From positions 62,001-126,000 of the forward strand of contig NZ_RWIT01000012.1 of the NCBI RefSeq assembly GCF_003944715.1: DNA of 64,000 nt. Direction: 5' to 3'. A model generated the notes under the pieces. That model had not been told where the DNA came from, did no database searches, and was given only the letters and a program-made list of their open reading frames with translations. The DNA comes from Hymenobacter rigui (GTDB lineage: Bacteria > Bacteroidota > Bacteroidia > Cytophagales > Hymenobacteraceae). Both the position numbers and the translations under genes were made by a program. Numbering within the stretch: position 1 is the stretch's first letter; every line of letters begins with the position of its first letter. Of this stretch, positions 1 to 8,332 are shown one piece after another.

Positions 1-2204
1 CTGGCGAAGCGGTGTACGACAACGTGGGCAACTTCTTCGAGAAGGGCAAAAGCTGGCAGCACTTCCTCACCCTTTCGGGCGGCAACGAGAAGAACTCATT
101 TATCTTCTCCGGCTCGCGCAACACCACCGATGGCATTGTGCCCACCAGCCGCTACGAGAAAACCACCCTGCGCCTGGGTGGCTCGGCCAAGCTCTCGGAT
201 AAATTCTCGTTGTCGGGCTCCACGCAGTACATCAACACGGGCGGCGTAGCGCCTATTCAGGGGCCCGGCTTATTCGGGGGCACGGGTGGTTTCTACACCA
301 GCCTGCTCAACTGGCCGCGCAACGACGACGCCAGCGTGTACCTGAACCCCGATGGTACCCGCCGCCGCCTGCTGGGCGCGGCCACGGCCGTGAATGATGC
401 CGACAACCCGTACTTCTCCATTTACAAAAACCCCCAGACCACACGCAACAACCGTTTCATCGGGAGTATTCAGGCCTCGCTGGACTTGCTGAAGTGGCTG
501 AACATTTCCAACACCACCGGTACCGACTTCTACTACCAGAAGGACCGCTCGGTGCGGGCCGTGGGTACGTCGCTCACCGCCAACCAGGACGGGGGCATTG
601 CCGAAACCGGTACCATGAGCCGCCTGCTCAACTCCAACACGCTGCTTACCTTCAAGCACGATTTCTCGGAGAAGCTGGGCGGGGCGCTGGTGCTGGGTAA
701 TATGGTGGATGTGAGCCGCTCGGAAGTGACGGATGTGCTGGGTCTGATTTACCTGAATCCCAACCCGGCGGTACCGTCCATCAACAACACGGTAAACCGC
801 AACGCCCTCACTACCAACTCGGAGCGCCGGCTGGTGGGTAACTTCGCCCGCCTCAACCTGAACCTGCTCAACCAGGTAACGCTGGAACTGAACGGCCGCC
901 GCGACCAGACCTCTACCCTGCCCCGGCCCGGCGAGAACAAGAACTACGGCCGGGCGTTTTATTACGGCTCGGCGGCGCTGGGCTGGGAATTTACGCAGCT
1001 GCTGGGCCTCTCGCAGAACCCCTGGGTGAACTACGGCAAGATTCGGGGCTCCGTATCGGACGTAGGCAAAGACACCGGCCCTTACCGGGTGGATTCGCCG
1101 CTGGCCCAGGGCACTTACATTGGCGGGGGCTTCCGCAACGGCTTCTTCGGCTCCAACCGCAACCTGGTGCCGGAGCATACCCGGGGCTTTGAAATTGGGC
1201 TGGACCTGCAGTTCCTGCGCAACCGCGTGGGTCTGGAGGCCAACGTGTACCAGCAGGTTACCTCCGACCAGCTGATTGCCCCGCGCGTGAGCCAGGCTAC
1301 CGGCTTTATTCTACAGTACATCAACGGCGGTACGGTAACCAACAAAGGGCTCGAAATTGCCCTGCGCGGCACGCCCGTGCAGCAGGCCAACTTCAGCTGG
1401 GACGTGGTGGCCAACTACTACGCCAACCGCAACTCCGCCACTAAGCTGCCCGGCTTCCTCACGGAGGTGTACCAGTCGGATGCGTGGGTAGTTGATGTGG
1501 CGCGGGGCGGGGCTTTCCCCGGCTACGCTATTTCCTCCATCAGCGCCCTGGACTACCAGCGCGCCCCCGATGGCCGCATCCTTATCAGCCCCACCACCGG
1601 CTACCCGCTGGTGAATACCAGCACCTTTGTGTACGCCGGCAACCGCGCCCCACAGTACACGGTGCAGGTAACCAACACGCTACGCTACAAAGAGCTGTCA
1701 TTCTCCTTCCTGTGGGACTTCCGCAAGGGCGGCAAAGTGGTGAACGGCAACGAGTGGGCCGCCGTGCGCTCGGGCCTGAGCACCCGCACCCTGGACCGCT
1801 ACAATACGGCGGTGTTTGACGGGGTTGTAGCCACCAAAAATACTGACGGCTCGACCTCCTACGTGCAGAACACTCGGCCCGTGGAGCTTACCCAGAGCTA
1901 CTACCAGAACATCCTGGGCGTGATTGGCACCCCGTACATTGAGGATGGCTCCTGGTCCCGGTTGCGCTACGCTACCCTCTCCTACCTGGTGCCCGCCAAG
2001 CTGTTTGCCGACTCTAAAACGGTAAAGGGCGTGGAGCTGTCGGTAACGGGCCGCAACCTGCTGCTGTTCACCAAATACTCCGGCGGCGACCCGGAAACCG
2101 CTTCGGCCGGAGCCGGGGTGCGCGGTGGCGGCTCGGGTGGCTTCGACTACGGCGGAGTGCCCCGCACCCGCGGCGTGGATATGAGCCTGCGCGTGAACTT
2201 TTAA
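1..2204 (+). CDS. SusC/RagA-type TonB-dependent outer-membrane transporter, C-terminal part
   Basis: This is the beta-barrel part of a SusC-family TonB-dependent transporter, which imports oligomeric nutrients across the outer membrane together with its SusD partner. The reading frame is open from the first bases, so the signal peptide, carboxypeptidase-regulatory-like domain and plug lie before the window. About 734 residues are visible. They alternate aromatic/polar strands with N-, G- and S-rich loops, and the protein ends in a terminal Phe (LRVNF) as expected for a barrel. The next gene is SusD-like, which supports the assignment. The substrate cannot be read from the sequence; the lipoprotein that follows and the nearby glycosidases suggest, but do not prove, a carbohydrate. 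Confidence 0.93.
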   Translation, partial: GEAVYDNVGNFFEKGKSWQHFLTLSGGNEKNSFIFSGSRNTTDGIVPTSRYEKTTLRLGGSAKLSDKFSLSGSTQYINTGGVAPIQGPGLFGGTGGFYTSLLNWPRNDDASVYLNPDGTRRRLLGAATAVNDADNPYFSIYKNPQTTRNNRFIGSIQASLDLLKWLNISNTTGTDFYYQKDRSVRAVGTSLTANQDGGIAETGTMSRLLNSNTLLTFKHDFSEKLGGALVLGNMVDVSRSEVTDVLGLIYLNPNPAVPSINNTVNRNALTTNSERRLVGNFARLNLNLLNQVTLELNGRRDQTSTLPRPGENKNYGRAFYYGSAALGWEFTQLLGLSQNPWVNYGKIRGSVSDVGKDTGPYRVDSPLAQGTYIGGGFRNGFFGSNRNLVPEHTRGFEIGLDLQFLRNRVGLEANVYQQVTSDQLIAPRVSQATGFILQYINGGTVTNKGLEIALRGTPVQQANFSWDVVANYYANRNSATKLPGFLTEVYQSDAWVVDVARGGAFPGYAISSISALDYQRAPDGRILISPTTGYPLVNTSTFVYAGNRAPQYTVQVTNTLRYKELSFSFLWDFRKGGKVVNGNEWAAVRSGLSTRTLDRYNTAVFDGVVATKNTDGSTSYVQNTRPVELTQSYYQNILGVIGTPYIEDGSWSRLRYATLSYLVPAKLFADSKTVKGVELSVTGRNLLLFTKYSGGDPETASAGAGVRGGGSGGFDYGGVPRTRGVDMSLRVNF

Positions 2205-2218
2205 TGTATTGCCTAGGC

Positions 2219-2281
2219 GTTAGTGCTTAGTGCCTAGGTCGTTCTTACTATCTCAGAACGAACTAAGCACTAAGCACTAGC
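2219..2281. repeat. Iterated-word hairpin F1 between susC-like and susD-like genes
   Basis: Two 27-nt arms (2219-2245 and 2255-2281) are inverted copies with about four mismatches and a 9-nt loop. Each arm is built from the iterated word TTAGTGC. The hairpin starts 14 bases after the SusC stop and ends 27 bases before the SusD start, so it is transcribed if the pair is an operon. It could partly terminate transcription or protect one part of the mRNA, which would set the SusC:SusD ratio; that role is inferred. No long T-tract follows. Confidence 0.75.
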
Positions 2282-2308
2282 AACTATAAACCAACTGACT
2301 TCCTTCTG

Positions 2309-3889
2309 ATGAAAAAATATATTCTGCTGCTGGGGCTGGCGCTGAGCAGCGGGGTGATGACGAGCTGCGACAAGTTTTTCGACGTCAATACCGACCCCAA
2401 CAACCCCACTACTTCTACTCCGAACTTCCTGCTGCCCGGCATTATCTCGCAGGGCGTGCAGACGCAGATGTTCACCTCGCTGGTAACGCCGTTTCTGACG
2501 CAATATGTGGTGCGCCGCTCCCCCACGGGCGGCTCCGACCAGTTCATCCTCACCAACGGCAACAGCACCAATACCTTCAACTACAGCTACTTCTACTCAG
2601 GCGGCACCATTCCCACGCTGACGGATGCTGCTACCAAGGAAGGCTCGCCGTATTACATTGGGGCGGCCAAAATCATCCAGGCGATGCTGCTGGCCCACGC
2701 CACCGATATGCTGGGGGATATTCCGTATTCGGAGGCCTACCAGGGTGCCGCCAACTACACGCCCAAGTACGACTCGCAGGAGCAGATTTACGCCACTATC
2801 AACACGCTCTGCGACGAGGGTATTGCCCTGATGCAGAAGCCGGCCAGTGAAAACTTCCGGCCCCTGTACGTGACCTCGCCCAGTATTTCCGGCGACATTC
2901 TGTTCCAGGGCAACACGCAGAAGTGGATCAGGTTTGCCAACGGCCTGAAGGCCCGGCAGCTCAACCACCTCACCAAAAAGAGCAGCTATGACCCCGCTAA
3001 GGTGCTGGCTTTGGTAGACCAGAGCATGACTTCCTCGGCCGATGATGCGCAGCTGCAGTTTCAGGTGGCCGTGGCACCGCTGGCGGGTACCACCAATATT
3101 TTTGGCACCACCCGCAACAACTTCAGCACGTCCACTACTTCGGCTACGTTTTCCAGCAACATCATCAAATACCTGAACGGCAACGCGGCCGGTGCCGCTT
3201 ACCCCGGCGTAGTTGACCCGCGCCTGCCCATTATGGCCACGGCCGGCAGCCCCGGCGCCGACCCCGGCGTGGGCAACACCTCGGCCGCCACATTGGTGAA
3301 CGGCTACGTAGATTTTTACAGCTCCTGGTACGCCCGCGACCTGGGCTACTTTGAGGTGCTGACCTACCACGAAATCAAGTTTATTGAGGCCGAAGCCGCC
3401 TACCGGGCCGGTAACCTAAACCGGGCCCTAGCAGCCTACCGGGAAGGCATTCGGGCGCACATGGCTAAAATTGGCGTGGGCGGCACCAACTCCGTTCCGC
3501 CGGTGAGCTTCCCCCTGATTTCGGGGGCGCAAATTGAGGCTTACCTCAGCAGCCCGGCCGTGGCCCAGAGCACTTCGGAACTCACGCTCAAGCGCATTAT
3601 GGAGCAGAAATACATTGCCATGTTTCTGAACCCGGAATCATGGTCGGATCTGCGCCGCCTGGATTACGACCCCACCATCTACCCCAACCTGAAGTACCCC
3701 GCCGGCACCGCCGTGAATGCCACCCTGGCGGCGCAACCCGATTACAAGGACCGGTGGCCCCGCCGCCTGTTGCCGGGTGCGACGGAGGTGCTGTACAATC
3801 CGCAGGCCGTAGCCAAGCTGTTCGCCGATGCCATGGCCACGTCTAACGACGACTACATTGGCAAGCCGCTGTGGTGGGACCGTCCGTGA
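2309..3889 (+). CDS. SusD/RagB-family nutrient-binding lipoprotein (SusD-like_2 type)
   Basis: This 526-residue protein is predicted to be the surface lipoprotein lid that binds substrate over the SusC channel. It starts with a lipoprotein signal peptide whose lipobox ends at Cys20 (SGVMTSC). The N-terminal segment DVNTDPNNPT followed by a helical region with LLPGIISQG is typical of the SusD-like_2 branch, and TPR-like helices around residues 350-390 (HEIKFIEAEAAYRAGN) are the usual SusD scaffold. It lies 104 bases downstream of the SusC gene, with hairpin F1 between them, and 41 bases before a further lipoprotein gene, so the three probably form one operon. Ligand specificity is unknown. Confidence 0.92.
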   Translation: MKKYILLLGLALSSGVMTSCDKFFDVNTDPNNPTTSTPNFLLPGIISQGVQTQMFTSLVTPFLTQYVVRRSPTGGSDQFILTNGNSTNTFNYSYFYSGGTIPTLTDAATKEGSPYYIGAAKIIQAMLLAHATDMLGDIPYSEAYQGAANYTPKYDSQEQIYATINTLCDEGIALMQKPASENFRPLYVTSPSISGDILFQGNTQKWIRFANGLKARQLNHLTKKSSYDPAKVLALVDQSMTSSADDAQLQFQVAVAPLAGTTNIFGTTRNNFSTSTTSATFSSNIIKYLNGNAAGAAYPGVVDPRLPIMATAGSPGADPGVGNTSAATLVNGYVDFYSSWYARDLGYFEVLTYHEIKFIEAEAAYRAGNLNRALAAYREGIRAHMAKIGVGGTNSVPPVSFPLISGAQIEAYLSSPAVAQSTSELTLKRIMEQKYIAMFLNPESWSDLRRLDYDPTIYPNLKYPAGTAVNATLAAQPDYKDRWPRRLLPGATEVLYNPQAVAKLFADAMATSNDDYIGKPLWWDRP

Positions 3890-3930
3890 GGCCGGGCCCC
3901 TTTCTCCCTCCCCTATTTCTCTCGCAACGC

Positions 3931-5208
3931 ATGAAACAATATATAACCTCATGGGTAACTGCCCGCCGCGGGTGGCAGCCGTTGGCGCTGGCCGGCCTGC
4001 TGGCGCTGGGCCTGGCTACGGCTGGCTGTAAGAAGGAAGACTTCAACGACTACGTACAGCTGCAGGACAACGCCGGCTTTGGCTCCATCAGCACGCAGGG
4101 TGGCGCTTTAGCTACCAAGTACGCCCCCGGCGAAACCGTGCCCGTCATTGTGGCTTTCAACCAGAGCGACAACCTGAAGGACATTACCGTGTTTCAGGTA
4201 ATCAACAAGCAGGACTCGGCCGTGGTGGGCACCTACCCCGCCAGTGGGCAGCTCAACGGTACCCCACAGCTCTTCAACCAAACGGTGCCCTACACCGTGC
4301 CCAGCACGCTGGCTAACAAAACGCCGGTGCGGGTGGATGTAACGCTGAACTTTGCCGATGGCAGCAAGCGTCTGCGTCGTTTCACGTACACGGCCGCCAG
4401 CTCGCCCACACTTAAGTTCTCCGCCACGCCGGTTACCTACCGCAACGGCCTGAGCGTCACGCAGCAAACCTCGGGTGATATTCTGGGCTATTCCATTCTG
4501 CTGAATGAGGGCGGCATTGCCACGGTACCCACCGGCGGCAGCACCAGCACCCTGTTCAAGAACGTGGACAGCCTCACGTACTTCGTGCAGAGCGGCACGG
4601 GTACCGCCCGCCGGTTGGGCGTAGTGCGCGGGCCTTCGGCCGGGGCTGCTACCACGGTAACGGTGAATGCGCCGGTGCCGGCCGGCTCCAACGGTCAGAC
4701 GCTTACGTACTCCTTTGTGGCGTACGCCCAGAACACGTCCACCACGCTTACGGCTGCGCCTATTGCCATTGCAGCCCCGGTGTCGTTTGCCGCCACGGCC
4801 AAAACGGGCCGGGTAGCTTTCGGGGTGGCCACTCCTTCCGATTCCCTGGCGTTTAACCTGCGCACGGGCCTGAATGAGCCCCAGTCCGGACCGGCTACCA
4901 ACAAAGACCTGTCGGTTTCTTCCTATACCTCGGCGGGAGTGGTCCTGACTGCATCCAACACCACGCGTTACTACAAGCTGACGCCCGCCCAGGTAGCGGC
5001 GGGCTTATATAACAGCGCTACGGTTAACGCTATTGGTTTGCTCCTGTTCCAGAACACGACTTCGGCTGAACTGGGTACCGTGGCCGTGAACGACGTGTAC
5101 GCCGTGCGCGTGCGGGGGGCTGAAACGATGCTGCTGCGCATTACCGGCATCAAACCCAGCGCCTCTGGCTCCACCGGCCGCGTGAAGTTTGAGTACCGCA
5201 CGCTGTAA
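3931..5208 (+). CDS. Lipoprotein of unknown function, third gene of the SusCD operon
   Basis: The 425-residue product has a lipoprotein signal with the lipobox Cys at residue 33 (LGLATAGC), after a slightly long N-terminal region. The start at 3931 was chosen because it gives this signal; an in-frame upstream ATG at 3871 lies inside the SusD gene. The rest is rich in T, S, V and A with beta-strand periodicity, consistent with two or more Ig- or Fn3-like modules, but no catalytic motif is visible. Third-position genes in SusCD loci often encode surface glycan-binding proteins (SusE/SusF-like), and that is the best guess here. A strong terminator follows 32 bases after the stop. Confidence 0.8.
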   Translation: MKQYITSWVTARRGWQPLALAGLLALGLATAGCKKEDFNDYVQLQDNAGFGSISTQGGALATKYAPGETVPVIVAFNQSDNLKDITVFQVINKQDSAVVGTYPASGQLNGTPQLFNQTVPYTVPSTLANKTPVRVDVTLNFADGSKRLRRFTYTAASSPTLKFSATPVTYRNGLSVTQQTSGDILGYSILLNEGGIATVPTGGSTSTLFKNVDSLTYFVQSGTGTARRLGVVRGPSAGAATTVTVNAPVPAGSNGQTLTYSFVAYAQNTSTTLTAAPIAIAAPVSFAATAKTGRVAFGVATPSDSLAFNLRTGLNEPQSGPATNKDLSVSSYTSAGVVLTASNTTRYYKLTPAQVAAGLYNSATVNAIGLLLFQNTTSAELGTVAVNDVYAVRVRGAETMLLRITGIKPSASGSTGRVKFEYRTL

Positions 5209-5240
5209 CCTAAACGGTGCATAGCGCTATTCACCCAATA

Positions 5241-5271
5241 AGGGCCGGCTGCAAAACCGGCCCTTTTTTTT
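5241..5271 (+). terminator. Rho-independent terminator of the SusCD operon
   Basis: An 8-bp GC-rich stem (5241-5248 with 5257-5264, AGGGCCGG/CCGGCCCT) with an 8-nt loop is followed by a run of T. It sits 32 bases after the stop of the third operon gene. Confidence 0.88.
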
Positions 5272-5341
5272 ATTGCTTATTACTCCCTGATTACGAAACT
5301 GTTTGAGTAATTTCAGCTATCCACCATACCCATCAATCTAT

Positions 5342-5659
5342 ATGAAAAAATCATTCGCGTTGCTTGCTTTAACTGCTCTATATACCCTGGGCACTTTGCC
5401 CCGCACAGCCACGGCCCAACCGTACGCAGTGGGAGCTACCGCAGCGGCTTCCCAGGAAACCTATTACCAGGGCTTCGATGCCGGCCGGGAAAAGCGGTCT
5501 GAGTTCAACGGCATCTATTCCGAAGGCACCCGCGACTTTGACCGGGCCGTGTCGATGGAGTATGACCGGGTACAGAATACGTACATCCAAGGCAACACCG
5601 ACCCCGATTCGCTGGACTACTGGAACGGCTACCTGGATGGCCTGACCAGTGCCCCATAA
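5342..5659 (+). CDS. Small secreted protein, unknown function
   Basis: The 105-residue product begins MKKSFALLALTALYTLG, a classical signal peptide with likely cleavage after about residue 25 (ATAQP). The mature part is hydrophilic and rich in D, Y, G and E, with spaced motifs such as YYQGFDAGREK and YWNGYLDGLTS that give a weak internal repeat (YxxGxxxG). There is no lipobox. It is flanked by terminators on both sides (5241 and 5691), so it is probably monocistronic. No family is recognised. The start at 5342 is preferred over an in-frame one 39 bases upstream because it begins the signal peptide. Confidence 0.72.
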   Translation: MKKSFALLALTALYTLGTLPRTATAQPYAVGATAAASQETYYQGFDAGREKRSEFNGIYSEGTRDFDRAVSMEYDRVQNTYIQGNTDPDSLDYWNGYLDGLTSAP

Positions 5660-5690
5660 CGCCGGCATTTACCCGGTATCGAAAACAAAA

Positions 5691-5719
5691 AAGCGAGGCT
5701 TGACTGCCTCGCTTTTTTT
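5691..5719. terminator. Bidirectional terminator between convergent genes
   Basis: A 9-bp stem (5691-5699 with 5706-5714, AAGCGAGGC/GCCTCGCTT) with a 6-nt loop is preceded by a run of A and followed by a run of T. It can therefore terminate both the small secreted gene on + and the GHL10 gene ending at 5761 on -. Confidence 0.88.
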
Positions 5720-5760
5720 ATGCGTTTATGGTTCAGAACCAGTACGCTGGGCCGCTTCCA

Positions 5761-7539
5761 TCAACCGCCAAACAGCCGCTGGAAGAAGCCGCCGCGCTTG
5801 CGCTTGGTTTTGACTTTTACCTTGGTGGGTGTACTGGTTGGGCGGGTAACCACGGGACGGGGCACGGCTGGGCGCGGGGCACTGGCTACTGGAGGCGTGG
5901 CCGGTTGCGGCACCGGAGCCGGGGTGGGCGCGGGAACCGGCTCAGGTGGGGCCTGCTGGGCCACAATCACCTCGGCGGGGCGGCCGTTGGTGCGCACCGA
6001 TATGGGCCGGCTCTCATTGTGCAGCCTGTCAAAAGCAGTGAGGTAGTAGGCGTAGCTGCGGCCGAAACGGGCCGTGGTATCCTGAAACTGCAGCTTGCGA
6101 CCCGCCTGCGGCCGGATGATGGCCAGCAGATTGCGGGGGTCGTCGGGAGTGGGCGTCTGGTCGTCGTTGAAGCGGTAAAGGGCGTAGTACACGGCTTCGT
6201 CGCCGTCGGCGGCGGCGGGACCGGGCTGCCAGGACAGCGTGTTTACCGTGAGCTGCGTGCTGGCCGTAAGCTGCTGGGCCGGGCGCGGCGGCACGGCATC
6301 CAGCCAGGGCATGGCCGGTACCAGCGCCGGATACCGGAACTCGTGCTGCCGCAGTGAGTCGGTGGTGTGCAGGGCATTGGCCATCAGGGAGCGGGAGCTG
6401 AAGAACACGCTGCCGTTTACCTCGGCCGGAAATGTGCGGTTGAAGCGCACCTGACGGGGCAATTCGCGCGGATTGCGCCACACGGTATCGGAGCGGGTGC
6501 TTTCCAGCATGCGGTAGGCCCCGTGCCCGATGTACACATGGCGGCCGTTGGCATTGCGGGCCCACCACTCCACCAGCACCGGGTACTGCGCCACCCGGAA
6601 GCCAGTGCTCCAGTACAACTGGGGCAGCACGTAGTCAATCCAGCCCTGGCGGGTCCATTCCAGTGCATCCGCGTACAGTCCGTCGTAGCCCTGGAATGCC
6701 TTGGTGGCCGAGCCATTGGGGTCGGTGGTCTGGTTGCGCCACACGCCAAAGGGCGAAATACCAAACTTCACCCAGCGCTTAGCCTGCCGGATGGAGTCGT
6801 GCAAATCTCGGATCAGAACATTCACATTCTGCCGCCGCCAATCGGCTACGGACAGGTTGTCGGGGTTGAAGCGGGCAAAAGCGGCTTCATCATGAATAAT
6901 TTGGTTGGCTTCCGGATATGGATAGAAGTAGTCATCAAAATGCACGCCGTCAATATCGTAGCGACGCACCACGTCCAGAATTACCTGATTGATGTACTGA
7001 CGCACCTCGGGCAGGCCGGGGTTGTAGAGCAGCTTGCCGGCGTAGCGCATAAACCACTCAGGGTGCCGGCGGTACGGGTGGTTGGCGGCCAGGCGGCGCG
7101 TCACCGTGTCCATAGTGGCGCGGTACGGGTTAAACCATGCGTGAAACTCCATGCCGCGCTGATGGGCCTCGTCGATGAGGAAGGGCAGTGGGTCCCAGAG
7201 GGGCGCGGGCGCTTTGCCCTGCACGCCGGTCAGCCACTTGCTCCAGGGCTCCAGACTACTCTGGTAAAACGCATCGGAAGCCGGCCGTACCTGCACAAAC
7301 ACCGCGTTGATGCCGTTTTGCTGATGCTCGTCCAGCATGCGGCGGTACTCGCGGCGCTGCTGCTCGGGCGTGAGGCCCCGGCTGCTGGGCCAGTCGATAT
7401 TCTCCACGGTGGCAATCCAGACGCCGCGCAGCTCCCGCTTAGGAGGTACATCGGCGGCGCGGCTGCTGGCGGAAAGCAGCAGGCCACAGGCTAGAAACAG
7501 CAAAAACAGGCAACGGTAGGCGGTACGCAACTGGGTCAT
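5761..7539 (-). CDS. GHL10 (DUF187) family glycoside hydrolase-like protein
   Basis: This 592-residue exported protein belongs to the family 10-like hydrolases (GHL10, DUF187). A signal peptide ends near residue 28 (SSRAAD). The TIM-barrel region starts with RGVWIATVENIDWPS, continues with NAVFVQVRPASDAFYQS, and contains DGVHFDDYFYPYPE, the conserved acidic cluster of the family. After about residue 400 comes an Fn3-like segment, then a Pro/Ala-rich stretch (about 535-570) and a strongly basic tail ending RGGFFQRLFGG. Relatives act on glycans, perhaps peptidoglycan or polysaccharide, but the activity is not firmly known. The basic tail is unusual for a secreted protein. It lies 70 bases downstream of the VanX-type gene on the same strand. 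Confidence 0.88.
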   Translation of the reverse strand: MTQLRTAYRCLFLLFLACGLLLSASSRAADVPPKRELRGVWIATVENIDWPSSRGLTPEQQRREYRRMLDEHQQNGINAVFVQVRPASDAFYQSSLEPWSKWLTGVQGKAPAPLWDPLPFLIDEAHQRGMEFHAWFNPYRATMDTVTRRLAANHPYRRHPEWFMRYAGKLLYNPGLPEVRQYINQVILDVVRRYDIDGVHFDDYFYPYPEANQIIHDEAAFARFNPDNLSVADWRRQNVNVLIRDLHDSIRQAKRWVKFGISPFGVWRNQTTDPNGSATKAFQGYDGLYADALEWTRQGWIDYVLPQLYWSTGFRVAQYPVLVEWWARNANGRHVYIGHGAYRMLESTRSDTVWRNPRELPRQVRFNRTFPAEVNGSVFFSSRSLMANALHTTDSLRQHEFRYPALVPAMPWLDAVPPRPAQQLTASTQLTVNTLSWQPGPAAADGDEAVYYALYRFNDDQTPTPDDPRNLLAIIRPQAGRKLQFQDTTARFGRSYAYYLTAFDRLHNESRPISVRTNGRPAEVIVAQQAPPEPVPAPTPAPVPQPATPPVASAPRPAVPRPVVTRPTSTPTKVKVKTKRKRGGFFQRLFGG

Positions 7540-7609
7540 TACCCCAAAAATAGCGCATTCGGCAGCAGGAATCCGGGCTTTTTTTGCGGTTCAGTGCCCC
7601 GGCATTCTT

Positions 7610-8233
7610 CTACAGCTCTTCGAAGGGCAAATCCAGCAGGTCGAAGTCGGCCCACCGCGGATGGTCGTAGTGCCACCATTCATCCACGTAGTTTACAAAG
7701 CCCTGCCGTTTCATGGCCGCCAGCAGAATGCTGCGGTTGAACAGCACGTGCGGAGGCAAATTGGTGTAGCGGGAGTTGGCGGCCGGGGTCAGCTCATCAA
7801 AGTCGGTGGGGAGCGGCAAGTGGTGGCCGGTGGAGCGCTCTACCAGGCCTACATCTACGGAGCAGCCCCGGTTGTGGCGGGAGCCGCGCCAGGGCGGGGC
7901 TGCAAACTTCTCGTCGCGCACATGCTCAAAAAACTGCACCGTAGTACTGTACGGCCGATACGCGTCGTACACGCACAAACCTAGTCCCAGTCGTCGTAGC
8001 GCCTCCTGCACCCGGCGCAGCGCCTCCGCCACCGGCCGCCGCAGAAACGCCCGCGCCTGTTTATAGACTGGTTTGCCCAGTAGGTTGCGGGCCGTGGCAT
8101 ACCGGATATCCAGCACCAGATCCGGTATCAGCCTCGCCAGATCCACCAATTCCCGCTCAGGATTGTGGGCTACACGCTGCCGGTACTCCTGCACTGAGGA
8201 AATTACAGTGACTCCAAACGAGTTTATGGCCAT
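7610..8233 (-). CDS. D-alanyl-D-alanine dipeptidase, VanX/DdpX type (peptidase M15D)
   Basis: The 207-residue protein matches the VanX/DdpX family of zinc dipeptidases that split D-Ala-D-Ala. The zinc site is clear: His120 and Asp127 in SRHNRGCSVDVGL, and His188 after the catalytic Glu185 in DEWWHYD. Arg93 in YDAYRPYS corresponds to the substrate-side arginine of VanX. No signal peptide is seen at the chosen start, consistent with a cytoplasmic enzyme. No vanH or vanA genes are near, so a role in D-Ala recycling or peptidoglycan turnover is more likely than glycopeptide resistance. The next gene upstream is a beta-lactamase-like hydrolase. Confidence 0.92.
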   Translation of the reverse strand: MAINSFGVTVISSVQEYRQRVAHNPERELVDLARLIPDLVLDIRYATARNLLGKPVYKQARAFLRRPVAEALRRVQEALRRLGLGLCVYDAYRPYSTTVQFFEHVRDEKFAAPPWRGSRHNRGCSVDVGLVERSTGHHLPLPTDFDELTPAANSRYTNLPPHVLFNRSILLAAMKRQGFVNYVDEWWHYDHPRWADFDLLDLPFEEL

Positions 8234-8332
8234 ACACTACTCTACTACAACGAAGGAAAGCCTTAACTCAACAGGACTGGCATCAGCATACGCCCATTAG
8301 TACCATACCGTTATCTATATGTTTTTTCCGGC

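Noticed and set aside
7610..8233. Glycopeptide-resistance operon suggested by the VanX homologue
   Set aside because: No D-lactate dehydrogenase, D-Ala-D-Lac ligase or VanRS pair is near; a housekeeping dipeptidase is simpler.
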